Below, piece after piece: positions 16,573 to 26,250 of a stretch of DNA of 43,586 bases (position 1 is the first letter of the stretch; each line of letters starts with the position of its first letter). Source of the DNA: Anaerolineaceae bacterium. GTDB taxonomy: Bacteria; Chloroflexota; Anaerolineae; Anaerolineales; Anaerolineaceae. The DNA lies in the NCBI GenBank assembly GCA_020845515.1, contig JADLFQ010000015.1:1-43586 (forward strand), given 5' to 3'. Below the pieces are notes generated by a model, which did not search any database, was not told where the DNA came from, and saw only the letters and a list, made by a program, of their open reading frames with translations. Position numbers and translations under genes: made by a program.

Positions 16573-18645
16573 TTATTCGTCGCGCTTTTCCTGAATTTCT
16601 TTCTGGCGTGCCGCGACAATATCAGAGGTAATATGGGCTGGCACCACTTCGTAATTGGAGAATTCCATTGTAAAGTAACCGCGCCCTCCGGTGAGGGAAC
16701 GCAACTGAGTGGTGTAGCGCTGCATTTCTGCCAGAGGTACGGAGGCTGTGATGGTGGATTTTCCTTTCTCGCTTTCCATCCCTTGAACACGCGCCCGGCG
16801 GGTATTCAAGTCTCCCAGGACGTCGCCCATATTTGCTTCCGGTACGATGATTTTGACAGTCATAATCGGCTCTTCCAAAACAGGGCTGGCGTCTTTGAAA
16901 GCCAGCTTGAATGCCTCGCGTCCTGCGATTTCAAATGCGATCGGCTTGGAATCGACAGGGTGTTCCTTGCCGTCAAAAACCGAAACCCGGATACTGTGGA
17001 CGGGAAAGCCAGCCAGAATGCCGTCTTTCATGGTAGCGCGGATGCCTTTTTCGATGGCGGGTAAGTAACTGGAGGAAATTGCGCCGCCAAAGATATCATT
17101 GACGAGTTCAAAATCGCCGTCTTCTTTGGGCTCAATGCGGAGATGCACTTCACCAAACTGGCCAGAACCGCCGGTTTGCTTTTTATGGCGGTACATTGCT
17201 TGTGCTTTTTTATTGATCGTCTCGCGATAGGGCACCTTGGGCTCCGCAGTCAGGAGTCCAACCTGAAATTTACTCTCTGCTCGCCGAATGGCTGTTTCGA
17301 TATGCTGATCGCCCATTCCTTGCAACAAGGTTTGGTTCGTGGCCGGTTCGTTATTCCAAGAAAGGGTCATGTCTTCTTCGCAAAGACGGGTTAATGAAGA
17401 ACTGATCTTGGTCGAGTCCCCCTGAGTCTTGGGGAAGATGGCAACACGGTAAAGGGCAGCGGGGTATTCCGGTACAGGAAGAGTGAGCGGGTGAGCGCGA
17501 TCACACAAGGAGTTGCCTGTGGAAGTCTCGCTTAATTTGGCAACTATTCCAATATCGCCGGCATGGACGTTCTTAATGGGCATGATATCCTTGCCGCGTG
17601 CTATTTGTAAGGTTCCCAATCTTTCTTCGATGCCTTTTGTTTGGTTCCAAATACGGGTATCGGAAGCCAATGTACCGGAATAAACCCGATAAAAAGTCTG
17701 TTTTCCAACGAAGGGGTCGGCTGTGGTTTTCCAGACATAAAGCGCCAGGGGGCCGGTATCACTCGCGGGCAGTTCTTCCGTTCCATTTTTCCCTTCGGCA
17801 ATGGCGGGGGGCATCTCGTTGGGGGCGGGCAATAGATCCACAATGGCATCCAGCAATGGACCGGTGCCAATTTCGCTTGACCCAGCGGATAAGAACACAG
17901 GGATAAATTCTCCCCGGCGGATAACGTTGCGCAAGCCGCGTACGACTTCTTCCGGAGCGAGTTCGAGCGTCTCAAGATATTTCTCCATCAGCGCGTCTTC
18001 GCCTTCTGCAGCAGCTTCTACAAGCGCCTGACGAGCGCTCTCAGCGGCTTCTTTCAACTCAGCCGGAATCTCCACCGCTTTTTTCCCATTGCCTTCATAC
18101 GCTTTCATTGTCAACAGGTCAATGACGCCCTTGAATTCCAACTTCTCCCCCCACGGGAGCTGAAAAAGCAAAAGCCGGGTGGAAGAAAACTCTTCCAGGG
18201 AGGCCAATGCTTTCTGGTAGTTTGCGTTCTCCCGATTCATCTTGTTGATTACAACAAAACGGGGCAGTTTAAATAAGTCACAATAGGTCCACGCGGCTTC
18301 CGTGCCCACCTCACTGCCGGATACAGAGTCAAGTAGAACAAGGGCGCTGTCTGAAACGCGCAGAGCTGAGATGACTTCGCCGATAAAGTCGTTGTAGCCG
18401 GGAGTATCCAGAAAATTGATTTTGATATCTCTATACTCAACAGGAAGCAGGGTCGTATAAAGAGAAATTCCCCGGCGGATTTCCTCTTCATCGTAATCTG
18501 ATGTCGTTGTTCCGTCTTCTATCTTTCCCAACCGGGTGGTAATGCCCGTGAAATGGAGGAACGCCTCCGCCAGCATGGTTTTGCCAGCACTGCTATGAGA
18601 AACAAGCGCCACGTTGCGTATCGACTCAGTTGCATATTCTTTCAT
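16573..18645 (-). CDS. EF-G2-like translational GTPase
   Basis: This 690-residue protein has the full EF-G domain set but belongs to the divergent EF-G2-like branch. The P-loop is HSSAGKTML (17-25), switch I ends in RRGIS and switch II reads DTPGYNDF. The catalytic His of EF-G is therefore Tyr (Y84), as in other EF-G2-like proteins. The base-recognition motif is NKMN (134-137) where canonical GTPases have NKxD. Domain IV holds GGSGQFGEVHLRIEP and domain V LGDLNTRRARVQGM. I chose the ATG at 18645 because GAAGGG lies nine bases upstream; a 15-residue extension has no such site. Its role may be ribosome-associated but not ordinary translocation. Confidence 0.85.
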   Translation of the reverse strand: MKEYATESIRNVALVSHSSAGKTMLAEAFLHFTGITTRLGKIEDGTTTSDYDEEEIRRGISLYTTLLPVEYRDIKINFLDTPGYNDFIGEVISALRVSDSALVLLDSVSGSEVGTEAAWTYCDLFKLPRFVVINKMNRENANYQKALASLEEFSSTRLLLFQLPWGEKLEFKGVIDLLTMKAYEGNGKKAVEIPAELKEAAESARQALVEAAAEGEDALMEKYLETLELAPEEVVRGLRNVIRRGEFIPVFLSAGSSEIGTGPLLDAIVDLLPAPNEMPPAIAEGKNGTEELPASDTGPLALYVWKTTADPFVGKQTFYRVYSGTLASDTRIWNQTKGIEERLGTLQIARGKDIMPIKNVHAGDIGIVAKLSETSTGNSLCDRAHPLTLPVPEYPAALYRVAIFPKTQGDSTKISSSLTRLCEEDMTLSWNNEPATNQTLLQGMGDQHIETAIRRAESKFQVGLLTAEPKVPYRETINKKAQAMYRHKKQTGGSGQFGEVHLRIEPKEDGDFELVNDIFGGAISSSYLPAIEKGIRATMKDGILAGFPVHSIRVSVFDGKEHPVDSKPIAFEIAGREAFKLAFKDASPVLEEPIMTVKIIVPEANMGDVLGDLNTRRARVQGMESEKGKSTITASVPLAEMQRYTTQLRSLTGGRGYFTMEFSNYEVVPAHITSDIVAARQKEIQEKRDE

Positions 18646-18781
18646 GGATGGATACCCTTCTTGATGTATTCCCTGTATTTTTTGCAGCACATGAGAGGAT
18701 TCCCCAAAAACACTGCCGCAAGTCTCGGGGTGACTTAATTAGAACAATGATATATTATAACAGTAGTTTGGGAGGTAGAAT

Positions 18782-19393
18782 GTGATTTCTTTAAAGAATT
18801 TTACTGCCTCGGTCAATCGCAATCTGCCCTGGCTGTTCTACAATTTAAAGTACCTGGGAAAACCTCCCTGGGATACGGGCATTTCCCCGCCGGAACTTTA
18901 TGATTTTATTCAGCGACATTCTCCAGGCCGGGCGTTAGACTTGGGTTGTGGCACAGGTGTCAACTTGCTAACACTGGCCGAAGCTGGGTGGCAGGTGGCT
19001 GGGGTGGATTTTGCCTGGATTGCAGCGCGCCGGGCTAAAAGAAGGTTAAAAAATGCTGGTTTTAGGGGTATGCGCATTTTTACCGGTGATGTTACTGCCG
19101 AACGAAATTGGGGTAAACCCTTTGACCTTGTGTTGGATATTGGCTGTTATCACAGCCTGTCCAGTGAGTTCAAGGTCAGATATCGAAAAAACCTCGAAGA
19201 AGCTTTGGCTCCTGGAGGGTTTTTTCTTGTATATGGCCTTATTCTGAATGGGGGCAACATCGGAATTGAGAAAAGTGATGTCGCTGATTTGTCCCGTGTG
19301 ATGGTGCTGGTCAAGCGGGAGGAAGGTGTTGACCGCGGCAAGTCTTCTCTCTGGCTTACTTTCAAGCGGGAGGGAACGCAGGCAGGTGGATAG
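18782..19393 (+). CDS. Class I SAM-dependent methyltransferase
   Basis: This 203-residue Rossmann-fold methyltransferase has motif I ALDLGCGTGVNLL (about 51-63), the acidic post-II residue in VAGVDFAWIAARRA and a motif IV-like DLVLDIGCYHSLS. The pattern PPWDTGISPPEL near the N terminus is common in small-molecule or thiopurine/tellurite-type methyltransferases; the substrate is unknown. The GTG start at 18782 is six bases after GGAGG. It starts a divergent two-gene unit opposite the EF-G-like gene, and the next gene begins one base after its stop. Confidence 0.8.
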   Translation: MISLKNFTASVNRNLPWLFYNLKYLGKPPWDTGISPPELYDFIQRHSPGRALDLGCGTGVNLLTLAEAGWQVAGVDFAWIAARRAKRRLKNAGFRGMRIFTGDVTAERNWGKPFDLVLDIGCYHSLSSEFKVRYRKNLEEALAPGGFFLVYGLILNGGNIGIEKSDVADLSRVMVLVKREEGVDRGKSSLWLTFKREGTQAGG

Positions 19394-19394
19394 A

Positions 19395-20012
19395 ATGAGG
19401 GGAGGTTATTTGTGGCTTCTTGCATCTGTCCTGTTAATTCTGGGAGCATGCAGAGCGCCCGAATTCATTCTGCCGGACGGTTTTCTTACCCCGACTCCGA
19501 ACCTGGCACGGCCGGTTTTTAGTGAAGATGAGGCTGCGCTGCAAAGTGAGAGTGCTCTTACACCAACCCCGCAAACGGAAACTGCCGGAGCATGTGCTTA
19601 TACCTGGACGAGGCAAGCGCTTCCGGAGGTTACAAAAGAAGCAAAGAGAGCGCTGGAGCGCGCCGGCCTGGGCGTACCGGTGGAGGTTACCGCCGAGACG
19701 TATGGAGAAAATTGCATTAATACGGTTACCAAATCGGCTACCGGCTTTACTGTAGTGGAAACAGATTTTCGGGTGGTGGTAACAGTTGAGAACTTGGAAG
19801 ATATGGAAATGTTAGGAGGAATTTTAAGGCGCATTATCGAGACTTTGCTGGCACTGCCGCTCGACACTTACCCAGGCACCCGGATGGGGTATGGGGGCAT
19901 ACGGTTTACAGATGGCCTTGCAGAGCTGAATCTCTGGTTTGAGTTACAAGCCGGAAAAGATGCGATAGAACGTGGTCTACAGGGTGCAGCATTGTTATTT
20001 GCGCTGCAATAA
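19395..20012 (+). CDS. Hypothetical lipoprotein
   Basis: I do not recognise this 205-residue protein. From the ATG at 19395 it begins with a lipoprotein signal, a hydrophobic stretch ending in LILGAC with the lipid-bearing Cys at 19. A Thr/Pro-rich linker follows to about residue 62, then a compact 140-residue domain. That domain alternates strands such as FTVVETDFRVVVTVENLED with a helix (LGGILRRIIETLLALPL) and ends in GGIRFTDGLAELNLWFEL. It is presumably anchored outside the cell membrane. Translation is coupled to the methyltransferase by a one-base gap, and it converges on the nucleotidyltransferase gene. Confidence 0.7.
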   Translation: MRGGYLWLLASVLLILGACRAPEFILPDGFLTPTPNLARPVFSEDEAALQSESALTPTPQTETAGACAYTWTRQALPEVTKEAKRALERAGLGVPVEVTAETYGENCINTVTKSATGFTVVETDFRVVVTVENLEDMEMLGGILRRIIETLLALPLDTYPGTRMGYGGIRFTDGLAELNLWFELQAGKDAIERGLQGAALLFALQ

Positions 20013-20036
20013 TTTTTTCGGCGGAATCTTTTAAAA

Positions 20037-22703
20037 TCAAGCTGATTTGGTGATCGTTCGAATCATCTGGCTTAGCAGGGCTTGTTCTTCCTCATCTGTG
20101 TTGATTTCTCCGTCCAGGCGGGCAGATCGCAGGGTATTCAGGATGTGGCTATAAATAGGTCCTGCTGGGACACCCATCTTTCGAAGCATATTTCCATCGG
20201 TCACGATATGGATATGCTGCCAGTTGGCTATATATTTTTCAATGAGAGCGTCCGCCGCCGGGGAGTTACCCAGACAGTAGAGGGCGTACAGGGCGGGGCG
20301 CGGCGTGCTTTCCAGGCGTTCTACAACCTGGCTGGCAGGCGTAGAAACCAGGGATTCCAATTCTCCGCGGATTTGGCGGCCGGTGTTGAGGGCGCTTTGA
20401 ATGACGACTGGTAAATGCAGTTTTTGGGCTATCGTTTCCCCTTTCTTCTCAACCAAAGGAATCAACCAAACCAGGTAAGCCAGTGCCCGGCGGACTGGAA
20501 TTCGTCCAAAAGTAGGAGGTAGTTGCCATGCCGTATCTACAGGGGCGTTCAGTGCGCGCTGGAGCTGGGCGGCTTGTTCTTCTTTCCAATCGAGCGCAGG
20601 ATGTATCGCGGTGAGTAACCCCAATTCTTTCAATCTACTGAACATGCGGGCTGGTTTTTCTTCAGCAAGAATGAGATCAAATTCGTGCCTCAGGCGGTGG
20701 CCGGAGAGCTGACGAAGCAGTTCGCGTGCCTCGGACACCAACTGCAGAGTGCGTTGCTCAATTTTGAAGTGAAACCTTTGTTCAAATCGGACTGCGCGCA
20801 GCATGCGGGTGGGGTCATCCACAAAAGAGAGTGAGTGGAGCACGCGCACAAATTTTTGTTTCAGGTCGTGCAAGCCGCCATAATAATCGTATAACTCACC
20901 AAAATGTCTCCCGTCCAGCCGCAGTGCCAGGGTGTTGATTGTAAAATCGCGACGGTGCAGATCCAGCTTGATACTTCCGTGTTCCACGGTAGGTAAGGCC
21001 GTGGGATAATCATAAAATTCGGTGCGCGCGCTGATAAGGTCCAGGCTTTCGGGCAGTTCCCCGGGGGAGATGGCGGCTTCCTGGCCGGTCAGTTTTTGGA
21101 TAAATGCAGTTTGTTCGGGCTCAATTTTCCATTTTGCTGTTCCAAACCGTTTGTGTGTAACAACCCTCCCCCCGAACTTGCTGGCGAGAGCCCGTGCGAG
21201 TGCGATGGCATCGCCTTCAACGACGACGTCAAAATCAATTCCAGGGCGCTCCAGCAATAAATCGCGGACGAAACCGCCGACGATGTAGGCGGCGGCTCGC
21301 CGGGTATAAGCATATTCAGAAATCGCTTTGAGCAGCGCCAACCGCGCCGGAGGGAGGGCAGCCTCGAGTTGTTTTGTTAAATTTTCTCGGCCGCTTACAA
21401 GTGTGTTGTTTCCTGCCTGAATTTTTAACACATCGGTGCGGGTAACAATTCCGATGACTTCGCCATCTTCCGGGGAAACCACAGGAATCTGTCCCCACCC
21501 ACTCTGGATCATAATCTGCTGCAAATGATCGAGCGAGTCGCCTGGAAAGACTTTGATTTCATTTGCTTCCATCAAACTCCCGGCTGGTAAATTCAACTTG
21601 TGTGCCAGAGCACGATCAACAGCCCGGCGAGTGAGAAGTCCAATGACTTGCCCCTCTTTAATTACCGGATAACCTTCATACCCGTAGCGCTGCATCAAGT
21701 GTGCGGCTTCCCGGGCGGGCATCTCCGGGGGGATCATCAAAGGGTGCCGGGACATGATCTGCCCAACGCTTACCGGCGGGCGAATGAAGTCAGGTAAAAT
21801 TGTCAGCAAGTCATGATACGTTTTGTCGAGAGCGACAAGAGGGGTTAAGTTTCCCTCCTGGCGTACTAACGCCGCGGCTGCGCGTGCGTGTCCCCCGCCG
21901 CCAAAATAAGCGGCAATTGCAGAGACATCCACATGGTTGGTAGTCGCGCGTGCCACGAGCCGGATGCCTTCTTTTGTTGTTACCAGGACAAAAAGCGCGT
22001 CCGGATCGAACAGGTCTCGCAGTTTATGGGCGATGCTTGAAATTTCTTCTTGTAAATCTTGTGCATCTCCTCGAACGATGATGATTTTCTGACCGTTGAT
22101 CTTATAATTTTCCATCTGGCTCAGCAGGCGCTCGTAAACTTGCCGTTGACCGTTGGTGAGCGGCGGGTTGAGGTAATCCATCGTGAGTTGCAGAGATGCA
22201 CCCTCTTCCAGCAGATAAGCTGCCGCCCGCATATCCCGCGCGGTTGTACTGGCGTAGGTTAACGAACCGGTATCCTCATAGATTCCGAGCAGCAGAAGAG
22301 AGGCTTGCAGAGAAGAAAGCGGTTTTTTTAATTCATGCAGCCGTTCTACAAATATTGTCGTGCAGGCGCCTAATGGTTCGAGGTTGAGAATATCCCAGTG
22401 GGTGGGCAAGTCTGCCCGTTGGGGATGGTGATCTATCACGCGCACACGGGTTCTCTCGCTTGACCTTTTAACGGTGATGGAGGTTTGCGTATCTACCAGA
22501 GTAATTGTTTCGACTTCTTCTGGTGGCAGTTCGCGCGCTTTAATGAATGGAAGATCGCTGCCATAGAAAGCAATAAAGGCCAGGCAGTTACGATTCATGC
22601 GGGCAGGAAGCACCGGCAGGATTGTTTCATCCAACAGCCAGGTGCCGAGCAGCGATGCCAGGGCGTCAAAATCCGCTTGTTCGTGGGTCAATGCGATGTG
22701 CAT
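20037..22703 (-). CDS. DHH-CBS-polyA polymerase fusion, likely A-adding tRNA nucleotidyltransferase
   Basis: This 888-residue fusion has a DHH/DHHA1 phosphoesterase module (HEQADFDALAS at 8-18, DHHP at 91-94, GGGGHARAAAA near 270). Two CBS domains follow (about 310-440). The last part is a class II nucleotidyltransferase with GGFVRDLLL, the catalytic DFDVVVEGD, RRDFTINTLAL and DPTRMLRAVRFEQRF. The same order occurs in Aquifex and some other bacteria, where the polymerase part adds only the terminal A of the tRNA CCA end. A separate CC-adding enzyme would then be needed; none is in the window. CBS pairs often bind adenosine nucleotides. I chose the ATG at 22703; a TTG six codons upstream is possible. 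Confidence 0.88.
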   Translation of the reverse strand: MHIALTHEQADFDALASLLGTWLLDETILPVLPARMNRNCLAFIAFYGSDLPFIKARELPPEEVETITLVDTQTSITVKRSSERTRVRVIDHHPQRADLPTHWDILNLEPLGACTTIFVERLHELKKPLSSLQASLLLLGIYEDTGSLTYASTTARDMRAAAYLLEEGASLQLTMDYLNPPLTNGQRQVYERLLSQMENYKINGQKIIIVRGDAQDLQEEISSIAHKLRDLFDPDALFVLVTTKEGIRLVARATTNHVDVSAIAAYFGGGGHARAAAALVRQEGNLTPLVALDKTYHDLLTILPDFIRPPVSVGQIMSRHPLMIPPEMPAREAAHLMQRYGYEGYPVIKEGQVIGLLTRRAVDRALAHKLNLPAGSLMEANEIKVFPGDSLDHLQQIMIQSGWGQIPVVSPEDGEVIGIVTRTDVLKIQAGNNTLVSGRENLTKQLEAALPPARLALLKAISEYAYTRRAAAYIVGGFVRDLLLERPGIDFDVVVEGDAIALARALASKFGGRVVTHKRFGTAKWKIEPEQTAFIQKLTGQEAAISPGELPESLDLISARTEFYDYPTALPTVEHGSIKLDLHRRDFTINTLALRLDGRHFGELYDYYGGLHDLKQKFVRVLHSLSFVDDPTRMLRAVRFEQRFHFKIEQRTLQLVSEARELLRQLSGHRLRHEFDLILAEEKPARMFSRLKELGLLTAIHPALDWKEEQAAQLQRALNAPVDTAWQLPPTFGRIPVRRALAYLVWLIPLVEKKGETIAQKLHLPVVIQSALNTGRQIRGELESLVSTPASQVVERLESTPRPALYALYCLGNSPAADALIEKYIANWQHIHIVTDGNMLRKMGVPAGPIYSHILNTLRSARLDGEINTDEEEQALLSQMIRTITKSA

Positions 22704-22738
22704 AAACCTATTGTAATGCAACTTAGGGAGGGCGTTGG

Positions 22739-23239
22739 TTATAGGATCTCTTGAAAAGCCAGGCTGTCTGTAGAAAGGTCAAGCAGTGCAAAGGAGCGAG
22801 ATTCACGCTTTAACCCACCAAGCGCGCCCGGATTGATGACCGTGCTGCCGCCAATGGTTTCCTGCCGCCTGCGATGGGTATGCCCGTGAAATATGTAACG
22901 AAATTTGCCACTACTCGTGAGCGCTGTAAGCGTTCGAGGAGCATGCCCATGAGTTACTGCGAGGCGGACGCCTTCGATTTCCCCTTCGAAGACGCTGCCA
23001 GAAAAGTTGTTGGCATTCATTTCCAGCAGGGTTTTTTGAATTTCCCCATAGGGTTGATCACCGTTGCCAATGGCATGGATCACCCTGAAACCATGGAAAT
23101 GCCATGCTGTCTCAGCGCTGGTCAGGTCGCCGCAGTGAACAATCGTATCAATGCTCTGCGCGCGTAGAAATTCCAGTGCTTTATTCAGGTTGGACAGATT
23201 GTCGTGGGTGTCGGAGAGGATTGCGATGGTTGGGGACAT
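22739..23239 (-). CDS. YfcE/MJ0936-type metallophosphoesterase
   Basis: This 166-residue calcineurin-like phosphoesterase shows all metal-site motifs: SDTHDN (9-14), HCGDL (35-39), GNGD (58-61), VTHGHA, FHGHTH and NPGA. In the third block GNCD is more usual, so GNGD is a minor change. Such proteins hydrolyse phosphodiesters in vitro and their cellular substrate is often unknown. It lies six bases after the RelA/SpoT-like gene and upstream of the nucleotidyltransferase fusion, all on the minus strand, so the three are probably cotranscribed. Confidence 0.9.
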   Translation of the reverse strand: MSPTIAILSDTHDNLSNLNKALEFLRAQSIDTIVHCGDLTSAETAWHFHGFRVIHAIGNGDQPYGEIQKTLLEMNANNFSGSVFEGEIEGVRLAVTHGHAPRTLTALTSSGKFRYIFHGHTHRRRQETIGGSTVINPGALGGLKRESRSFALLDLSTDSLAFQEIL

Positions 23240-23245
23240 GGCGGG

Positions 23246-25102
23246 TTAAACGATTTCCAGATAGTCGAATTGGATATTGGAAGATTCGCAGGCTTTTTTG
23301 AGTCCGGCTTGTTGTTTGGCGCCAAGATTTCTGACGACAATCCGAATATCAAACCCCCCTCCTGGAGGGCTGTCGTTGACTGATCGGGCGATATTTCCGC
23401 CTACCTCGAACACCATACCGGCCAGTTGTGCCAGAAGGCCGGGGCGGTTTGCCTGAGAGTCACCGCATATATGGATCGTTGTCCAGTTCAGCATTTCTTT
23501 GGTAATTCCGAGCTGCGTCATGGCTTGGTCTACCTCGGCCAGTTGAAGCGCGCCGCCGCCAATGGCCGCAAAAAAGTCTTCCAGGTTGGCACTGCCCAAC
23601 TGCTCCATCAGGTTGTCAAATTTATCTTCTTCTAACGCGCGCACATCCTCGAGGGCGAGCAGACCCTTGGCGATGAGGAGAGGTTTGATTTGCTGCCTTC
23701 CCATATCGGCGGCGTTCTTGAGGGACTCGGTAGCCAGGACGGAGCGCAGTAACCGTGTGGTCGTATCATTGGAAAAGTTCAACCACTCCTGTGTGGGGGT
23801 CAGACGGCCCCCGCTTGTTACCACTTCCACTACATCTCCTGGCTTTACTTTGTCGGACAGGCGGGCTAGCTGGTCATTTACTTTAACCGCACTAATTTTA
23901 TCCAGTAAAAATGCCTGTTGAATAGATGCAACTGCATCCAGAACGCTGGAACCTTCCGGCAAAAAGCGCGCTCCCCCGGTGGGCGTCAGGATCTCTATTG
24001 GCCGGTAGTTGCTAATATCTTTTTTATTTTTGATGGCGTAAACGACACCCCACAGGTTTTCCCCTTCCATTTCTTGGGTGGCAATGGCAATCTCTACGGC
24101 GCCATAGTCGGGAAGCCATGTGGTCACCTGGAGGGCGCGGTATCCATTCTGTGGACAGGCGATATAATCGTCAAAACGATCCTGATCGAGGTATTTTCCG
24201 AAAAAGCGGTTTACATCCGCCAACAGAAGATAGCAATCGCGCTCTTCTTTGCTATTGATGACCATGCGAAAACTGATCAAGTCGTTAAGTGCCGAGAAGT
24301 CGCTGATGGAAGCTTTTCGGGCGCGTGCCAGGCGGCGCAGTTTTTGCCAGGCCTGCCAGTACCCGTTTACGGTAATATGCACCTCTCCGGGGATGCCAGC
24401 TTTCTCCATGACCTGGGCGAGTTGTTCCATCATCGGGTTAATAAAAGAAGGGTTTAGGCGTGTGTCTCGATCAATCTGATCACGGACGAATTGATAAGTT
24501 TCAGGTTCCGCATGTGGGAAGGCGGTGTCTTCCAGCCAACAGCGCCAGCGGTAACAATTTAAAATACCTGCAAGTTTCCCATAGGCGCGGATAGCTTCAA
24601 TGGCTTTTTGTACCCGCTTCTTCTTTGGCATGTATTCCAGAGTGAGGATGTTATGGCTTTTGTCAGCCAGCTTGACGAGGAATACTGCCGGATCCCGGAA
24701 CATGGCGATTTTTCGCAGGGTTTCCAATTCCCGTGAACGTCCGTCGCGGGGGTTGCTCAATTTGGTAACGCCGTCAACAATGTGGGCAATTTCTTCCCCC
24801 AGCGGACCGGGGAAGCGCGCTTTGATCTCCTCTAATGTGCCGCCTCTATCCTCCACTGCGTCATGCAGCAGACCGGCAATCGTCCAGGCTTCATTGCCAA
24901 CCAATTGATCCAGAAATGCAGCCACCCAGCCGCAATGGGTCTCAAAATAAGGCTCTCCGCTTAAACGCTTTTGTCCAGCGTGCAGTTCTTTTCCCCAGTT
25001 GTAAGCTTCAACCATGGCTTCGGTTCGGGGGACGAATTCACCTGGGGTAAACTCGTTCCCCAAACTGGGTCGGATATTTTGAACAGCTTCAATTTTAACC
25101 AT
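23246..25102 (-). CDS. RelA/SpoT-like (p)ppGpp metabolism protein with degenerate synthetase
   Basis: This 618-residue protein has the long RSH order: an HD hydrolase (about 30-180), a synthetase-like domain (about 225-360), TGS (about 370-435), a helical stretch and a C-terminal ACT domain (about 541-618). The hydrolase site looks intact (KRLSGEPYFETH, HDAVED at 80-85, LADKSHN). The synthetase does not. The Arg/Lys-rich ATP-binding segment before YSIYRKM is ITVNGYWQAWQKL, GYxSLHT is GYRALQVT, and ExQIRT is EIAIAT. I infer that it mainly degrades (p)ppGpp. The ATG at 25102 starts close to the HD domain; the frame stays open for 77 more codons upstream without homology. Confidence 0.8.
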   Translation of the reverse strand: MVKIEAVQNIRPSLGNEFTPGEFVPRTEAMVEAYNWGKELHAGQKRLSGEPYFETHCGWVAAFLDQLVGNEAWTIAGLLHDAVEDRGGTLEEIKARFPGPLGEEIAHIVDGVTKLSNPRDGRSRELETLRKIAMFRDPAVFLVKLADKSHNILTLEYMPKKKRVQKAIEAIRAYGKLAGILNCYRWRCWLEDTAFPHAEPETYQFVRDQIDRDTRLNPSFINPMMEQLAQVMEKAGIPGEVHITVNGYWQAWQKLRRLARARKASISDFSALNDLISFRMVINSKEERDCYLLLADVNRFFGKYLDQDRFDDYIACPQNGYRALQVTTWLPDYGAVEIAIATQEMEGENLWGVVYAIKNKKDISNYRPIEILTPTGGARFLPEGSSVLDAVASIQQAFLLDKISAVKVNDQLARLSDKVKPGDVVEVVTSGGRLTPTQEWLNFSNDTTTRLLRSVLATESLKNAADMGRQQIKPLLIAKGLLALEDVRALEEDKFDNLMEQLGSANLEDFFAAIGGGALQLAEVDQAMTQLGITKEMLNWTTIHICGDSQANRPGLLAQLAGMVFEVGGNIARSVNDSPPGGGFDIRIVVRNLGAKQQAGLKKACESSNIQFDYLEIV

Positions 25103-25212
25103 AATACCTTGACCATCCGGTAGAATCAAACCTGTAAAAATAAATTTTACTTTATTTTTAGAGCGCGAATGAATTTCGATATGATCTCTGGCGGCATTTT
25201 GCCGCCGAGCTA

Positions 25213-26250
25213 TCAATGGGTTTCGGTTACTTTGAAAATGTGACGAGGGCTCTCGGAATTTAATCCTTTGACGCGCGTCAAGTGATAGGTGAAAAGCTGC
25301 CCCGGCAGGATGGCAACAAGAGGTGAAACCCACTCCGGGATCCCTGCTGGAAGCTGCATTGGGGAGTGTGCCAGTTCGAGCGCCTCCTTCTCGTCCGAGA
25401 TCGTCAAAATTTCGGCGTTGTGCACTTCCCTCATTTTCCTGAATGTTTTGATCATATCAGGGTACACGGCTCCCTTGTGAAGGATACCCATCACCGGAAA
25501 ACCGGATTCAATCATGGCAATGGGGCCATGGAGAAAATCGGCGGAGGAATAGGGTTCTGCAACCACATAGCAGAGTTCTTTCATTTTTAATGACCATTCG
25601 AATGCCGTTGCGTAATTATAACCGCGCCCTATAACCACACAGTGCTCCATATAACGGTAGCGCTCTGCAATCTTTTCAATGGCAGCATCCAACCCCAAAG
25701 CTTGTTCCATCCAGTACGGTGTTTGGTTTAGGGTGTCATGGAGGCTGCTGTCAGCCTGCATGGCAATAGCCAGCATAGCAATTGCCATTAATTCGCCGGT
25801 ATAAGTTTTAGTAGCTGCCACTGCTTTCTCTTCACCAGCTTGGATATCAATCACCCAATCGGCAGCGGCTGCCAGCGGCGAGGTGGGTGCATTGGTAATG
25901 GTGAGCGTGCGGCAACCTTGCTTCCGTCCTTCTTCCAGGACACTGACAATATCAGGCGACTGCCCTGATTGAGAAATGCCTACCACCAAGGCGTCTTTGA
26001 GCAGAGGAGGTTTGTGGTAACAGGTGAACAGGGAGGGCGTTGCTATTGCGACCGGCAGTTTATTCATAGAGCCCCACAAATAACTCGCGTACCTGCCGGC
26101 ATTACCAGACGTGCCCCTGGCCGCCAGAAAAACATACGCGGGTTTGTTTCTGTTGATTTCCTCGGCGATTTTCTTGACCACCCCAGATTGGTTGGAAAGA
26201 AGCGCGGAGAGGATGTGCGGCTGCTCCATGATTTCAGAATAAAGACTCAT
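25213..26250 (-). CDS. Double-SIS sugar-phosphate isomerase/deaminase (NagB-II/GlmS-like)
   Basis: This 345-residue protein holds two SIS domains, like the isomerase half of GlmS, and lacks a glutaminase domain. The opening MEQPHILSALL, the loop AARGTSGNAGRYASYL, SQSGQSPD and NAPTSPLA are typical. In the second half, KMKELCYVVAEPYSSADFLHGP contains the catalytic-region Glu of this group. Such stand-alone proteins act as glucosamine-6-phosphate deaminases (NagB-II) or related aldose-ketose isomerases. The exact sugar cannot be read from the sequence. Its ATG has an aaagg site. It may feed cell-wall or surface polysaccharide metabolism. Confidence 0.8.
   Translation of the reverse strand: MSLYSEIMEQPHILSALLSNQSGVVKKIAEEINRNKPAYVFLAARGTSGNAGRYASYLWGSMNKLPVAIATPSLFTCYHKPPLLKDALVVGISQSGQSPDIVSVLEEGRKQGCRTLTITNAPTSPLAAAADWVIDIQAGEEKAVAATKTYTGELMAIAMLAIAMQADSSLHDTLNQTPYWMEQALGLDAAIEKIAERYRYMEHCVVIGRGYNYATAFEWSLKMKELCYVVAEPYSSADFLHGPIAMIESGFPVMGILHKGAVYPDMIKTFRKMREVHNAEILTISDEKEALELAHSPMQLPAGIPEWVSPLVAILPGQLFTYHLTRVKGLNSESPRHIFKVTETH

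Noticed and set aside
25103..25333. 77-residue N-terminal extension of the RelA/SpoT-like protein
   Set aside because: The extension has no family resemblance and overlaps the SIS gene's end. The ATG at 25102 begins just before the HD domain and has an aaggt site.
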